Shown piece by piece: positions 27,435 through 36,027 of a stretch of DNA of 64,000 bases (the stretch's first letter is position 1; the number at the start of each line of letters is the position of its first letter). The notes beneath the pieces were generated by a model that saw only the letters and a list, made by a program, of their open reading frames with translations, did no database searches and was not told the DNA's origin. A program made the translations under genes and the position numbers. Source of the DNA: G963663615 sp963663615 (GTDB taxonomy: Bacteria; Bacteroidota; Ignavibacteria; Ignavibacteriales; Melioribacteraceae); the NCBI GenBank assembly GCA_963663615.1, contig OY760517.1, positions 4,152,493-4,216,492 on the forward strand. The letters are read 5' to 3'.

Positions 27435-27950
27435 TTACCTGTTATTTAATCGCTGCTTAAATAGTTTGTGGTTTTCATAGAGGTAGTACCCACCAAATGA
27501 TATTAGCAACGCCAGGGATAACATCACATATCTAATTGTTTTGCCTGGCAAACTAACGTTGATTTCCGGTAAGTTTATTTCAATATTATTAAAGAGGTTA
27601 CCAACTTCCGGCATAAAGTTAAGTGAGTTTGTATCACCATTGCCAAATATAAAAAGAGCTGCTATACTCAAAATAATCCCAATAATAAAAGTTACTATGG
27701 AAATATTTACAATAAACGAGTCCTTCCTTGATTTTGAATACCTTAAGTTAAGCATAAACTTTTCTGTAAATCCGGCAGGGGCAGAATGAAAATTTAATTT
27801 GCCAAGATTTTCATCCAGCATTTTGGCAGCTGTAAAATCCCTGTCGAAAAAATCGTCTTCTACAATTTTACTTTCTATATCACGCAATTCCTTTTCAGAC
27901 AGTTCATCATCGAGGAATTTGTTAATCAAATCATTATTTTTATTATTCAT
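27435..27950 (-). CDS. putative anti-sigma factor membrane protein
   Basis: The 171-residue protein has a short acidic N-terminal helix region ('INKFLDDELSEKELRDIESK') resembling the N-terminal anti-sigma segment, but without the zinc-binding HxxxCxxC pattern, followed by a membrane segment at about 82-104 and another at about 140-158. Its start overlaps the stop of the ECF sigma gene by 4 bases (ATGA type), the normal arrangement for a sigma/anti-sigma pair. The function is inferred from that context and the topology. Confidence 0.7.
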   Translation of the reverse strand: MNNKNNDLINKFLDDELSEKELRDIESKIVEDDFFDRDFTAAKMLDENLGKLNFHSAPAGFTEKFMLNLRYSKSRKDSFIVNISIVTFIIGIILSIAALFIFGNGDTNSLNFMPEVGNLFNNIEINLPEINVSLPGKTIRYVMLSLALLISFGGYYLYENHKLFKQRLNNR

Positions 27951-28504
27951 ATCTGCTCCTGATAATTATGCTTCACAAGCAAATCTTTTAATGCATTTCG
28001 TGAACGGTGTAATATAACTTTGGCATTTGAAATTGACAATCCTAAAATTTCGCTTATTTCATGAATATTTAATCCGTCCATATAATACAAAATAATTACC
28101 ACTCCATTTTTAGGTGGCAGTTTGTTAATCATACTATTTAAAAATCCAGTTTTACTTTTACCCTCATAATTATCTGCATTAAAACTTAAATGGTGTATAT
28201 CGTCAATAGATGACAAACTGTTAGTGTTACGGTATCCAGCCGAATTTACCCTGGTAAGTGCAGTATTATAAACTATACGGTAAAACCATGTTGAAAAACT
28301 TGAATCGAATCTGAATTTTGAAAGAGAGTTAAAAGCCTTCACAAAGGCGTCTTGCAAAACTTCCTCGGCATCCTGCGGATTATTAAGCATCCTGCTAAGC
28401 AAATTGTATGCACGGTCTTTATATCGATCTACAAGATAACGGTAATCTTCCCTGTTACCTTGCAATACCGATTTAATAATATGTTCGTCACTCAAATTTT
28501 TCAT
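27947..28504 (-). CDS. ECF-type RNA polymerase sigma factor
   Basis: The 185-residue protein has sigma region 2 ('YLVDRYKDRAYNLLSRML', 'DAEEVLQDAFVKAFNSL', 'FSTWFYRIVYNTAL') and region 4 ('LPPKNGVVIILYYMDGLNIH', 'EISEILGLSISNAKVILHRS'), with no region 1 or 3. It directs transcription of a small regulon, likely an envelope-stress response, and should be held by the anti-sigma product of the overlapping next gene. Upstream, a divergent DUF6249 gene shares a 131-bp gap. Confidence 0.9.
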   Translation of the reverse strand: MKNLSDEHIIKSVLQGNREDYRYLVDRYKDRAYNLLSRMLNNPQDAEEVLQDAFVKAFNSLSKFRFDSSFSTWFYRIVYNTALTRVNSAGYRNTNSLSSIDDIHHLSFNADNYEGKSKTGFLNSMINKLPPKNGVVIILYYMDGLNIHEISEILGLSISNAKVILHRSRNALKDLLVKHNYQEQI

Positions 28505-28635
28505 ACATAAGTTAAGACCCGCATTAACCCGGAATGGTTACAATAAATATTTCGCGAAAAAAAATAAAATCTTGTAACCTTTTAAGTCATATTATTAGTC
28601 TTAACAGACAAACACAAGAAAAAACGGAGTTAAAA

Positions 28636-29001
28636 ATGGAAGCACCATTAGTATTGATAGTTCTTTTTCTTACATGTGGAACAGTAGCAATATTATCAAT
28701 GTATTTTAAGTCGAAAGAAAAACAGATGATGATAGAACGCGGACTCGCTCCGGATGAAATGGTAAAGCTGTACACTAAAAATCATGACTTTCAATCACGT
28801 AACCATTTTATACTACTTAAATTGGGTGTGATAGCAGTAACTATTGGAGTGTTTCTTGGACTTGGTTTTCTCGCATCATGGATGTTTGAGGATTCGGAAG
28901 AGTTTCTGGCAGCCACAATTGTAATTGGGGTGGGAATAGGATTTATTGCTGCTCATTATGCAGGCACAAACGAAGAAAAGAAAAAGAAAGAAATAAACTG
29001 A
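28636..29001 (+). CDS. small membrane protein, DUF6249-like
   Basis: The 121-residue protein has an N-terminal membrane segment (3-22), a short charged piece with 'KEKQMMIERGLAPDEMVKLY', then two close membrane segments in 57-80 and 87-106, and a Lys-rich tail. The 'MIERGLxPDE' sequence and topology match DUF6249 proteins. ATG 28636 is chosen over 28534 because of the GGAG ribosome-binding site and natural membrane start. It is divergent from the ECF sigma operon, which may regulate it. Confidence 0.72.
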   Translation: MEAPLVLIVLFLTCGTVAILSMYFKSKEKQMMIERGLAPDEMVKLYTKNHDFQSRNHFILLKLGVIAVTIGVFLGLGFLASWMFEDSEEFLAATIVIGVGIGFIAAHYAGTNEEKKKKEIN

Positions 29002-29137
29002 AGTTTATAACCATCTCATTTTGTTTACAACTTATCCATTCCTGTTACAGGGAAGGGCAGGTTTGTGTAACCCCAAACGAGAATGCACTATTGTACAAAA
29101 TGAACAGATGTTTGAGTTGTTCGTTATACTCAATAAG

Positions 29138-29162
29138 CCCCTTCGCCTTTTAGGAGAAGGGG
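29138..29162. repeat. intergenic palindrome, GC-rich for this genome
   Basis: CCCCTTC at 29138-29144 pairs with GAAGGGG at 29156-29162, and the stem continues inward for 3 more pairs after one mismatch, with only a short T-rich loop. The flanks (GGTTTGGGGTTGAGG) are unusually G-rich. It lies between the stop of the DUF6249 gene and the stop of yidD, so it may end both transcripts, or it may be a copy of a short dispersed element. Confidence 0.5.
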
Positions 29163-29230
29163 TTTGGGGTTGAGGTAAAACAATCCAAAATTTATAAAAC
29201 ACCCAATCTAATAGTTCTGGAAAGGGATTC

Positions 29231-29473
29231 TCACGGTACAGGGTCGTAACCACTACCACCCCAAGGGTTACACCGGATAATTCGTTTAAAGCCAAGCCAG
29301 CTTCCTTTAAACACTCCATACTTTTTAAGTGCCTCAAGTGTATATTGCGAGCAAGTTGGGGTATATCTGCATGAAGGCGGAGTTAATGGCGATATTACCT
29401 TTTGATAGAAATAGATTACAAAAATAAAAGGTATAGCCAGTATTTTTAGTACCTTTAAAATAAATTTGTGCAT
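29231..29473 (-). CDS. yidD: membrane protein insertion efficiency factor YidD
   Basis: The 80-residue protein has the YidD core: an amphipathic N-terminal helix, '[20 protein letters not shown]', '[20 protein letters not shown]' and '[17 protein letters not shown]'. It assists membrane insertion of proteins by YidC at the inner membrane. It is normally found in the rnpA-yidD-yidC region; here it is alone. The last codon is at 29231, 70 bp past the palindrome. Confidence 0.93.
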   Translation of the reverse strand: MHKFILKVLKILAIPFIFVIYFYQKVISPLTPPSCRYTPTCSQYTLEALKKYGVFKGSWLGFKRIIRCNPWGGSGYDPVP

Positions 29474-29559
29474 TTTCTCGTAATATTTTTAAACTATAAG
29501 ATAAAAAAAGACGTTAGAGGATTCCAGATAATAATATTTTTAACCTGATTAAATAAGCA

Positions 29560-30171
29560 ATGCTGTTAGCCGGAATTGATCTTGGAGGAAGAACAACCTC
29601 CAAAACTGCTGTAACCACGTACAATACCCAAACCAAAAAACTGGTTATACATACCACCGATAAAATTGCGGAAATAACCCGCAAGGATGATAGGCGATTT
29701 ATCAGTTTTTTAAATTCGCTTAATGCCGATATTATAGGTATTGATGCACCACTCTCCCTACCCGATACCAACACTGTTGATTATCTGTACCGAAAAGCTG
29801 ATCGTGAGGTTAAAGCATTATCGCCATTTACAATTGGCGAAATTACAGCACGAGCAATGTATCTTAAAACAGGATTAACTACCCGCGTGTTCGAAGTTTA
29901 TCCCAAAAGTTTATTGCAGTTACACAAGCTGCCTTCAATTAAGTATAAGGATAACCCTGTTAAAATAGAAGAGATTACCAACTTTATTTCGGAAGAGTAC
30001 GAATTAGTTTTACCATCGCAAAATCTATCGGGGGATGATTTGGATAGCATTTTATGCACGGTTATATTACTCCATTTTACCATGGGTGCGTACCAAAAAC
30101 TGGAGAATAAAACTCCGTTTATAATTCCGCTAAAAATGGCAGAAATGAAAAAAAATAGTATTACTCTTTAA
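29560..30171 (+). CDS. DUF429-family protein
   Basis: The 203-residue protein begins with an RNase-H-like fold strand: 'LLAGIDLGGRTTSKTAVTTY', 'ADIIGIDAPLSLPD', and later 'GEITARAMYLKTGLTTRVFE' and a final Asp-rich 'LSGDDLDSILCTVILLHF'. These acidic residues at strand ends fit DUF429, whose members are predicted nuclease-like but have no proven role. It lies just before the RNase P RNA gene and could share its upstream or downstream region. Confidence 0.78.
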   Translation: MLLAGIDLGGRTTSKTAVTTYNTQTKKLVIHTTDKIAEITRKDDRRFISFLNSLNADIIGIDAPLSLPDTNTVDYLYRKADREVKALSPFTIGEITARAMYLKTGLTTRVFEVYPKSLLQLHKLPSIKYKDNPVKIEEITNFISEEYELVLPSQNLSGDDLDSILCTVILLHFTMGAYQKLENKTPFIIPLKMAEMKKNSITL

Positions 30172-30188
30172 TTAATGACAATGGCATT

Positions 30189-30205
30189 TATATTTGTTAT
30201 ATTTG
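30189..30205 (+). promoter_or_regulatory. tandem TANNTTTG elements before rnpB
   Basis: Two TATATTTG octamers (30189-30196 and 30198-30205) stand 36-52 bases before the start of the RNase P RNA. Each fits the -7 element of Bacteroidota-type promoters, so one probably drives rnpB. Confidence 0.5.
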
Positions 30206-30240
30206 TTGCAATTAATAAAAAAATAACAATAAGATAACAG

Positions 30241-30678
30241 GTAGAAGAACAATTGAAGATCCAGGTTGGGCAATTGCTGCTTACAATAATATGCGAGTAG
30301 AGGAAAGTCCGAACTCCGCAGAACAGGGTACCGGGTAACGCCCGGAGGCTTACGGTGAAAACTGTTGGTTATGGAAAGTGCCACAGAAAATATACCGCTT
30401 CCATTTATGGAAGTAAGGGTGAAATGGCAGGGTAAGAGCCTACCGCTCCGGTAGTAATATCGGGGGTTCCTGTAATGGAAGTATTTTCCCTTGGGGAAAT
30501 ATCATGGTAAACCCTACCCGGAGCAAGGTCACGTATCGGGATATGAGTTGTTCGCTCGCTAATCCCTGGGTAGATCGCTAGAATTCAGGAGTAATTCTGA
30601 ATCCAGATAAATAATTGCCGTTCCGTTTCTCGGAATACAAAATTCGGCTTATAGACCCGGGTCTTACTAGTTCTTCTC
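30241..30678 (+). ncRNA. rnpB: RNase P RNA (bacterial type A)
   Basis: The region contains the diagnostic core of RNase P RNA: 'GAGGAAAGTCCG' at 30300-30311, 'AGGGTGAAATG' from 30415 followed by 'GGTAAGAGCCTACCG', 'GGAGCAAGGTC', and the 3' strand 'AATTCGGCTTATAGACCC'. The outer helix P1 is GAAGAAC (30244-30250) paired with GTTCTTC (30670-30676), setting the ends. It is the catalytic part of the tRNA 5'-processing enzyme. It sits between DUF429 and recJ. Confidence 0.93.
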
Positions 30679-30690
30679 CTAATAACTATT

Positions 30691-32409
30691 ATGCTGGAAA
30701 AACGCTGGAAAGTTAAAGATAAGGCTGACGAGAAACTTATTCTTGCTCTTGCCGACAGTCTGAATATATCCTCAGTGCTTGCAAATCTGCTGATTCGCAG
30801 AGGTGTAACAAATTTTTACGAAGCCAAGGCATTCTTCAGACCTACCATTGATACACTTCATGACCCATTCCTGATGGATGGTATGGAACAAGCTTCCATG
30901 CGTGTTATTCAGGCTATTACCAGTAACGAAAAAATTTGCGTTTATGGCGATTACGATGTTGATGGTACTTGTGCTGCTGCACTAATGTACATGTTCCTTA
31001 AGGAACTTGGTGCTGATGTAATGACCTATATCCCCAACAGGATTACCGAAGGGTATGGTGTTTCAAATCAGAGCCTCGACTTGCTAAAGGAAAAGGGAAT
31101 TACCCTTATGATTACCGTTGACTGCGGAATTACTGCTGTTGAGGAAATTGACCATGCAAACAAGCTTGAAATTGATACTATTGTTTGCGATCACCATAAA
31201 CCAAAGGAAGAAATTCCTCGTGCCCTGGCTGTACTTGATCCGTTAAAACCGGGTTGCAATTATCCATTTAAATACCTCTCGGGTGCTGGTGTTGGTTTTA
31301 AACTTGCCCGTGCCGTTGGTGAGCGTATCGGTAAAATGGATATGGCTCTTAAATACCTCGATCTTGTTGCTCTTGCCGGTGCAGCCGATATTGTTCCGCT
31401 TGTTGACGAAAACAGAATTCTGGTTCGTAAGGGACTTGAGCTAATTAACTCTGATCCACGTCCGGGTATTCGTGCACTTATTAAAAGCGCGAAAATGGAA
31501 CCGGGTAATCTTACTGCCGGACAAGTAGTATTTACTATTGCTCCCCGTATAAATGCTGTTGGCAGGCTTGGTGATGCCGCACGTGCAGTTGATCTGTTTT
31601 CAACTGACGACCATAAGGAAGCTGCAAGACTTGCCGCTGTTCTTGAAACTGAAAACTACGAGAGACGTAAAATTGATGAAATGACTTTTAGTCATGCCCT
31701 CCGTACTACACAGGAAACTGTTGATTTTGAAAATGAACTCGGTGTGGTACTACATGATGATAACTGGCATCCGGGTGTAATTGGTATTGTTGCTTCAAGA
31801 ATAGTTGAAAAATTTTATCGCCCCGCTGTTATGTTAACTACTATTGATGGCGTGGCTAAAGGTTCGGCTCGCAGTATTGTTGGATTTAATATTTATAAGG
31901 CTTTACAGCATTGCGAAGACTTGCTGTTACAGTTTGGCGGACATGAAGCTGCTGCCGGACTTGCACTTAAAATAGAAAATATACCCGCTTTCAGAAAGAA
32001 ATTTAACGATGTACTTAAGGATACTCTTACACAGGACGATATTAAACCTGAAGTTTCGATTGATATCCAAATAAATCTTGCTGAAATTACACCTAAATTT
32101 ATACGAGTACTCGATCAGTTTGCTCCATTTGGTCCGGGTAATATGCGTCCGGTGTTTTGTGCCGAAGATGTTGAATTTGTTTATACTCCGCGTATCGTAG
32201 GTTCAAATCACATTGTAACTTGCGTGCGTCAATACGGTAACGATAAAATATTCGATGTAATAGGGTTTAACCTTGGCTACTTTGCTGATCAGGTTGATAA
32301 GGATAAACATCTTGTTGATATAGTCTTTACAATTGAAAAAATTCATAAGGATGGTAAAACTTATCCACAATTACGATTGAAAGATTTAAGAATTAAGAGT
32401 AAATTTTAG
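30691..32409 (+). CDS. recJ: single-stranded-DNA-specific exonuclease RecJ
   Basis: The 572-residue protein has the DHH/DHHA1 layout of RecJ: 'VYGDYDVDGTCAAALMYMFL' (motif I), 'ITVDCGITAVEEIDHANK', 'IDTIVCDHHKPKEEIPRALA' (DHH motif), 'LSGAGVGFKLARAVGER' and the C-terminal DHHA1 'LQFGGHEAAAGLALK'. It digests single-stranded DNA 5' to 3' during recombination and mismatch repair. The length is normal. It heads a recombination/repair group with a YebC-family gene and ruvC. Confidence 0.95.
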   Translation: MLEKRWKVKDKADEKLILALADSLNISSVLANLLIRRGVTNFYEAKAFFRPTIDTLHDPFLMDGMEQASMRVIQAITSNEKICVYGDYDVDGTCAAALMYMFLKELGADVMTYIPNRITEGYGVSNQSLDLLKEKGITLMITVDCGITAVEEIDHANKLEIDTIVCDHHKPKEEIPRALAVLDPLKPGCNYPFKYLSGAGVGFKLARAVGERIGKMDMALKYLDLVALAGAADIVPLVDENRILVRKGLELINSDPRPGIRALIKSAKMEPGNLTAGQVVFTIAPRINAVGRLGDAARAVDLFSTDDHKEAARLAAVLETENYERRKIDEMTFSHALRTTQETVDFENELGVVLHDDNWHPGVIGIVASRIVEKFYRPAVMLTTIDGVAKGSARSIVGFNIYKALQHCEDLLLQFGGHEAAAGLALKIENIPAFRKKFNDVLKDTLTQDDIKPEVSIDIQINLAEITPKFIRVLDQFAPFGPGNMRPVFCAEDVEFVYTPRIVGSNHIVTCVRQYGNDKIFDVIGFNLGYFADQVDKDKHLVDIVFTIEKIHKDGKTYPQLRLKDLRIKSKF

Positions 32410-32438
32410 AGCAAAATTATCAATTTGTTGGAGAGTTT

Positions 32439-33167
32439 ATGTCAGGACACTCGAAGTGGTCAACTATTAAAAGAAAGAAAGCTGCCCTCGATTCCAAAAA
32501 AGGAAAAATATTTACCAAGCTAAATAAAGAAATTACTATTGCTGCCCGCCAGGGTGGTGGCGATCCGGATGCTAATCCAAGATTACGTCTTGCGATTGAT
32601 AATGCCAAATCGGTTAATATGCCTGCCGATAACATTACCCGTGCTATCAAAAAAGCTACGGGCGAACTTGAAGGTGTTACTTATACCGAATTACTCTACG
32701 AAGGGTATGGAGCCTCCGGTGTTGCTGTTATGGTTGAAACTGTTACCGATAATAAAAATAGAACTGTTGCCGATGTGCGTCATATTTTTAGCAAGTGTGG
32801 CGGTAGTTTGGGCGAAACCGGTTCAGTTGCTTACAACTTCGATCATAAAGGTGTTATTGTTTTACCTGCTCAGGGTAAAACTGAAGATGATATGATGGAA
32901 ATTGTTTTGGATGCAGGTGCTGATGATATTGCTCTTGAAGATGATTTCTTTGAAGTTACCACTTCACTCGAAACTTTTGAGCCTGTTCGAAAAGCTATTG
33001 TTGATGCTGGTCTTGAAGTTGAAAATGCCTCGATGCAGTGGGTTGCACAAACCCTTACACCTGTTTCCGGTGAAGCTTCGGAAAAAGTTATGAAGCTTAT
33101 TGATATGCTTGAAGATAATGATGACGTTCAGAATGTTTACACTAGTGCAGACTTCCAGGACGAATGA
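32439..33167 (+). CDS. YebC/PmpR-family (TACO1-like) protein
   Basis: The 242-residue protein is full-length: N-terminal 'MSGHSKWSTIKRKKAALDSK', 'KLNKEITIAARQGGGDPDAN', 'RLRLAIDNAKSVNMPADNIT' and 'LLYEGYGASGVAVMVETVTD'. Members were named as transcription regulators and more recently as translation factors that relieve stalling at proline runs; the second role is established for homologues but not shown here. Its stop overlaps the ruvC ATG by ATGA. The GGAG ribosome-binding site stands 9 bases upstream of the start. Confidence 0.95.
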   Translation: MSGHSKWSTIKRKKAALDSKKGKIFTKLNKEITIAARQGGGDPDANPRLRLAIDNAKSVNMPADNITRAIKKATGELEGVTYTELLYEGYGASGVAVMVETVTDNKNRTVADVRHIFSKCGGSLGETGSVAYNFDHKGVIVLPAQGKTEDDMMEIVLDAGADDIALEDDFFEVTTSLETFEPVRKAIVDAGLEVENASMQWVAQTLTPVSGEASEKVMKLIDMLEDNDDVQNVYTSADFQDE

Positions 33168-33703
33168 AAATTTTAGGAATTGATCCCGGAACCTTAACAA
33201 CCGGTTTCGGGATTGTAGATTATACCGACAATAAACTTACCTGTATCTCTTCCGGTGCAATTAATACTAATCCCAAAGATGATATTTCCTGCAAACTAAA
33301 GACTATTTACGATAATATTCTTTCACAAATTAAAATCCACAATCCCGATGAGTTTGCCATCGAAACAGCATTTTATAGTAAAAACGTACAATCCACATTA
33401 AAAATTGGGTATGCCAGAGGTGTAGCACTACTTGCCGCTTCCCATAGTGATTTACCTGTCAGCGAGTTTTCACCACGCGAAGTTAAAAGTGCAGTTGTAG
33501 GTAACGGTAACGCAAGTAAGGAACAAATCCGTTATATGGTATCTTCACTATTAAATAAATCTTTCGATAACTCAAAACTCGATGAAACGGATGCTCTTGC
33601 TATTGCTATATGCCACGCCTTCCGAAAAAACTCAATTGCCCCAACCAGTAAATCCTCCTGGAAAGATTTTATAAAGAATAACCCCGATAGAATTGTTGGG
33701 TAG
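33164..33703 (+). CDS. ruvC: Holliday junction resolvase RuvC
   Basis: The 179-residue protein has the RuvC acidic tetrad: Asp7 in 'MKILGIDPGTLTTGFGIVDY', Glu in 'FAIETAFYSKN', and Asp residues in 'KLDETDALAIAICH'. 'NVQSTLKIGYARGVALLAA' is typical. It cleaves Holliday junctions made by RecA and moved by RuvAB. Translation overlaps the preceding gene by 4 bases. ruvA and ruvB are not in the window. Confidence 0.95.
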   Translation: MKILGIDPGTLTTGFGIVDYTDNKLTCISSGAINTNPKDDISCKLKTIYDNILSQIKIHNPDEFAIETAFYSKNVQSTLKIGYARGVALLAASHSDLPVSEFSPREVKSAVVGNGNASKEQIRYMVSSLLNKSFDNSKLDETDALAIAICHAFRKNSIAPTSKSSWKDFIKNNPDRIVG

Positions 33704-33871
33704 GTAGTGTAAAACTGTAAATCTTTATTTTTGCAGAATTAAAACTGCACTCAACATTAATATTCTTTTACCAACAGAAATTATTATACATTCCTAAAGG
33801 GTATCCTTATCGTATTTATAACTTTTTAGCAGGAACAACCCTTATAAAAGGCATAAATCCAACAATATTTG

Positions 33872-33886
33872 TGGCATGGTATTGGC
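33872..33886 (+). promoter_or_regulatory. candidate sigma54 (-24/-12) promoter of the GH16 gene
   Basis: TGGCAT at 33872-33877 and TGGC at 33883-33886 give GG-N10-GC, the essential spacing of sigma54 promoters (consensus TGGCAC-N5-TTGC, with two deviations). Transcription would start near 33898, about 20 bases before the GH16 ATG. Both rpoN and an activator are in the window. A chance match in AT-rich DNA cannot be excluded. Confidence 0.4.
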
Positions 33887-33918
33887 TTCTTAGCCCTGTT
33901 CAATTATTTGGGGAATTT

Positions 33919-35709
33919 ATGCAAAAACGTTTTTCTACTATTATTTTATTATTATTCATTTTTTGTACAACCAATTATGCACAAATTGGTGAGGTTATCT
34001 GGCAGGAAGATTTTAATAACCTTGATAACTGGCTAATTGTTACTGGTAACGGATCCTGGGGATGGGGTAACGGTGAATTGGAATATTATCACGAAAACAA
34101 TGTTGAGATTGCCGAAATACCTGGTGAAGCTGGCAACAACGCATTACATATAACAGCAAAACAGGAATCGGGTGCCGGTATTACAGACCAGTGGGGTAAT
34201 CCTCTAAATTATACTTCAGGTAAAGTTGAAAGCAGATCAAAGCTTACTGTTAAATACGGAGTTATTGAAGCTCGTGTGCGTGTACCTGATCTTAACTTAG
34301 GTGGCTGGCCAGCAGTTTGGTTGCTTGGTACTTCCAATCTTCCCTGGCCTTATTGTGGCGAACTCGATATGATGGAGATGGGGCATACAAAAGAAGCCCG
34401 CGATTTGCATGATACTCATAATGGTGGTAACGGACTTGATAATTCAACCGTAAACAACATGACCGGTGCTAATGCAATTTTTTATTCGGATGAAGCTGTA
34501 AATGATGAAAATCCTTCCGGTGCGGCAAGTATTGCCTGGGACCCGGATGATGATTATTGCCGTCCTTACTATAATTATGATAATCCGCTAAACAACCGTT
34601 TTGTTATCTACCGCATGTACTGGGATGATGAAACTATCCGTTTTACCGTTACCGATGAAGAAACCGAATACGATCTGTATTCAGATGCATTCCCGATAGA
34701 TAGCACATCTGCCGAATTTCAGGAACCATTTTATCTTATTGCCAACCTGGCTATTGGTGGTACTTTTACCGATGCTTACAGTTTGGGGGATCCGAGCACA
34801 GGTGAACCGGTTTCGATGCAGTTTCCGGCAGATATGTATGTTGACTATATAAAAATTTACGAATGGAATGGTAAAGGTGAAGTCCATGTTGGACCACCTG
34901 CAGCCGAGTATGAAAGCGTTGGTTTTTTTACTGATAGCACCGATGTTAACAATAGTATAGTACCGGGTGTTGATTCCGAAATTTACGTTTGGGAAGGTAC
35001 ACTTACCGATGGAAACATTGATCCTTATGAAGGTGAAAATGGAATTAGCTGGCAAACCACTGGTTTGGGTTGGTTTGGTGCCGGAATTATGTCCATGCAG
35101 CCTGTTAATCTGTTCGGGTTTGGTGAAGGCTTCCTTAAGTTTATGATAAAAATTCCTTCAAATATTAGTTTCCGTATTGGTATTATTGATACATGGGGTA
35201 ATGAAAGTTATCTCGATTTGCCTGCAAATACCCCCAAATATGGATTAACAAGAAATGGTGAATGGGAACAGGCTGCTATTCCGGTTTCGGAACTTAGAGG
35301 TGAACTAATTGATCTGCGGATGCTTAAATATGAGTTCATAATTCTTGAAGTAAGTGGTGCACAGTGCGAATTTGCCTTGGATGATATTTACTGGGATGGT
35401 GGAGAAGTTAATGGTATTAGAGAAGTTGGCAAATCCGATATTCCAGCAGGTTATGCACTTCATAATAACTATCCTAATCCTTTTAATCCCGCAACAACAA
35501 TACAGTTTGATATTCCTGAAGCAGGTAATATAACTCTTAATGTTTATAACGCACTTGGTGAGTTGGTAACAAACCTTGTTGATCAAAAAGTGGCAGCAGG
35601 AAATCATTCAATAAATTTTGATGCTGCTAACCTTCCATCCGGAATTTACTTTTATCAGTTAACATCCGGTAGTTTTATAAAAACGCAAAAAATGGTCCTT
35701 ATGAAATAA
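33919..35709 (+). CDS. T9SS-sorted GH16 family beta-glucanase
   Basis: The 596-residue protein has a signal peptide (ending TTNYAQ), a GH16 concanavalin-fold domain (about 25-310) with the catalytic signature 'GELDMMEMGH' near residue 147 (nucleophile and acid/base Glu, with assisting Asp), a middle beta-sandwich that may bind carbohydrate and the T9SS sorting domain ('LHNNYPNPFNPATTIQF', ending 'FYQLTSGSFIKTQKMVLM'). GH16 members with this motif cleave beta-1,3- or beta-1,3/1,4-glucans such as laminarin. ATG 33919 is chosen for the normal signal peptide and a GGGGA site; ATG 33871 would overlap the sigma54-like promoter. Confidence 0.92.
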   Translation: MQKRFSTIILLLFIFCTTNYAQIGEVIWQEDFNNLDNWLIVTGNGSWGWGNGELEYYHENNVEIAEIPGEAGNNALHITAKQESGAGITDQWGNPLNYTSGKVESRSKLTVKYGVIEARVRVPDLNLGGWPAVWLLGTSNLPWPYCGELDMMEMGHTKEARDLHDTHNGGNGLDNSTVNNMTGANAIFYSDEAVNDENPSGAASIAWDPDDDYCRPYYNYDNPLNNRFVIYRMYWDDETIRFTVTDEETEYDLYSDAFPIDSTSAEFQEPFYLIANLAIGGTFTDAYSLGDPSTGEPVSMQFPADMYVDYIKIYEWNGKGEVHVGPPAAEYESVGFFTDSTDVNNSIVPGVDSEIYVWEGTLTDGNIDPYEGENGISWQTTGLGWFGAGIMSMQPVNLFGFGEGFLKFMIKIPSNISFRIGIIDTWGNESYLDLPANTPKYGLTRNGEWEQAAIPVSELRGELIDLRMLKYEFIILEVSGAQCEFALDDIYWDGGEVNGIREVGKSDIPAGYALHNNYPNPFNPATTIQFDIPEAGNITLNVYNALGELVTNLVDQKVAAGNHSINFDAANLPSGIYFYQLTSGSFIKTQKMVLMK

Positions 35710-36027
35710 ATGTAGTTATGTGAGATTGGTTTGGGGTGGTTTTTTTACTGCCCTTAACTGATTAAAAATTCTGCTCAAAATCATTAGGGTTTTCTTCTGT
35801 CCAAGTGCCAGCTAATCCAAGTAATTACTTTTAGGAATTTTCAGCATAATTAAGTACCGAACCCCTTCTTAAAATTTCAAGTTATATTTAAATTGAAACT
35901 TCCGAAACGTGTTACTTACCAAACAGACTATAAAACTGCATTAATAAATTCATAAAAAATCAATCCTGAAACCCTTTTGTAAAATAGACATCATATCGGA
36001 TAGTTGAAATTATTATAAAGGTTTTAG
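35710..36027. other. intergenic region without recognised features
   Basis: This 318-bp AT-rich gap separates the GH16 gene and the TauE gene. There is a short T-run (TTTTTTT near 35749), but I see no stem before it that would make a good terminator, and no ORF or RNA motif. Confidence 0.5.

Noticed and set aside
29032..29337. Minus-strand open frame of 101 codons overlapping yidD
   Set aside because: It overlaps the well-supported yidD gene in another frame and crosses the GC-rich palindrome; composition is not protein-like.
30172..30384. Minus-strand open frame of 70 codons over the start of the RNase P RNA
   Set aside because: The region is the structured RNase P RNA on the plus strand.
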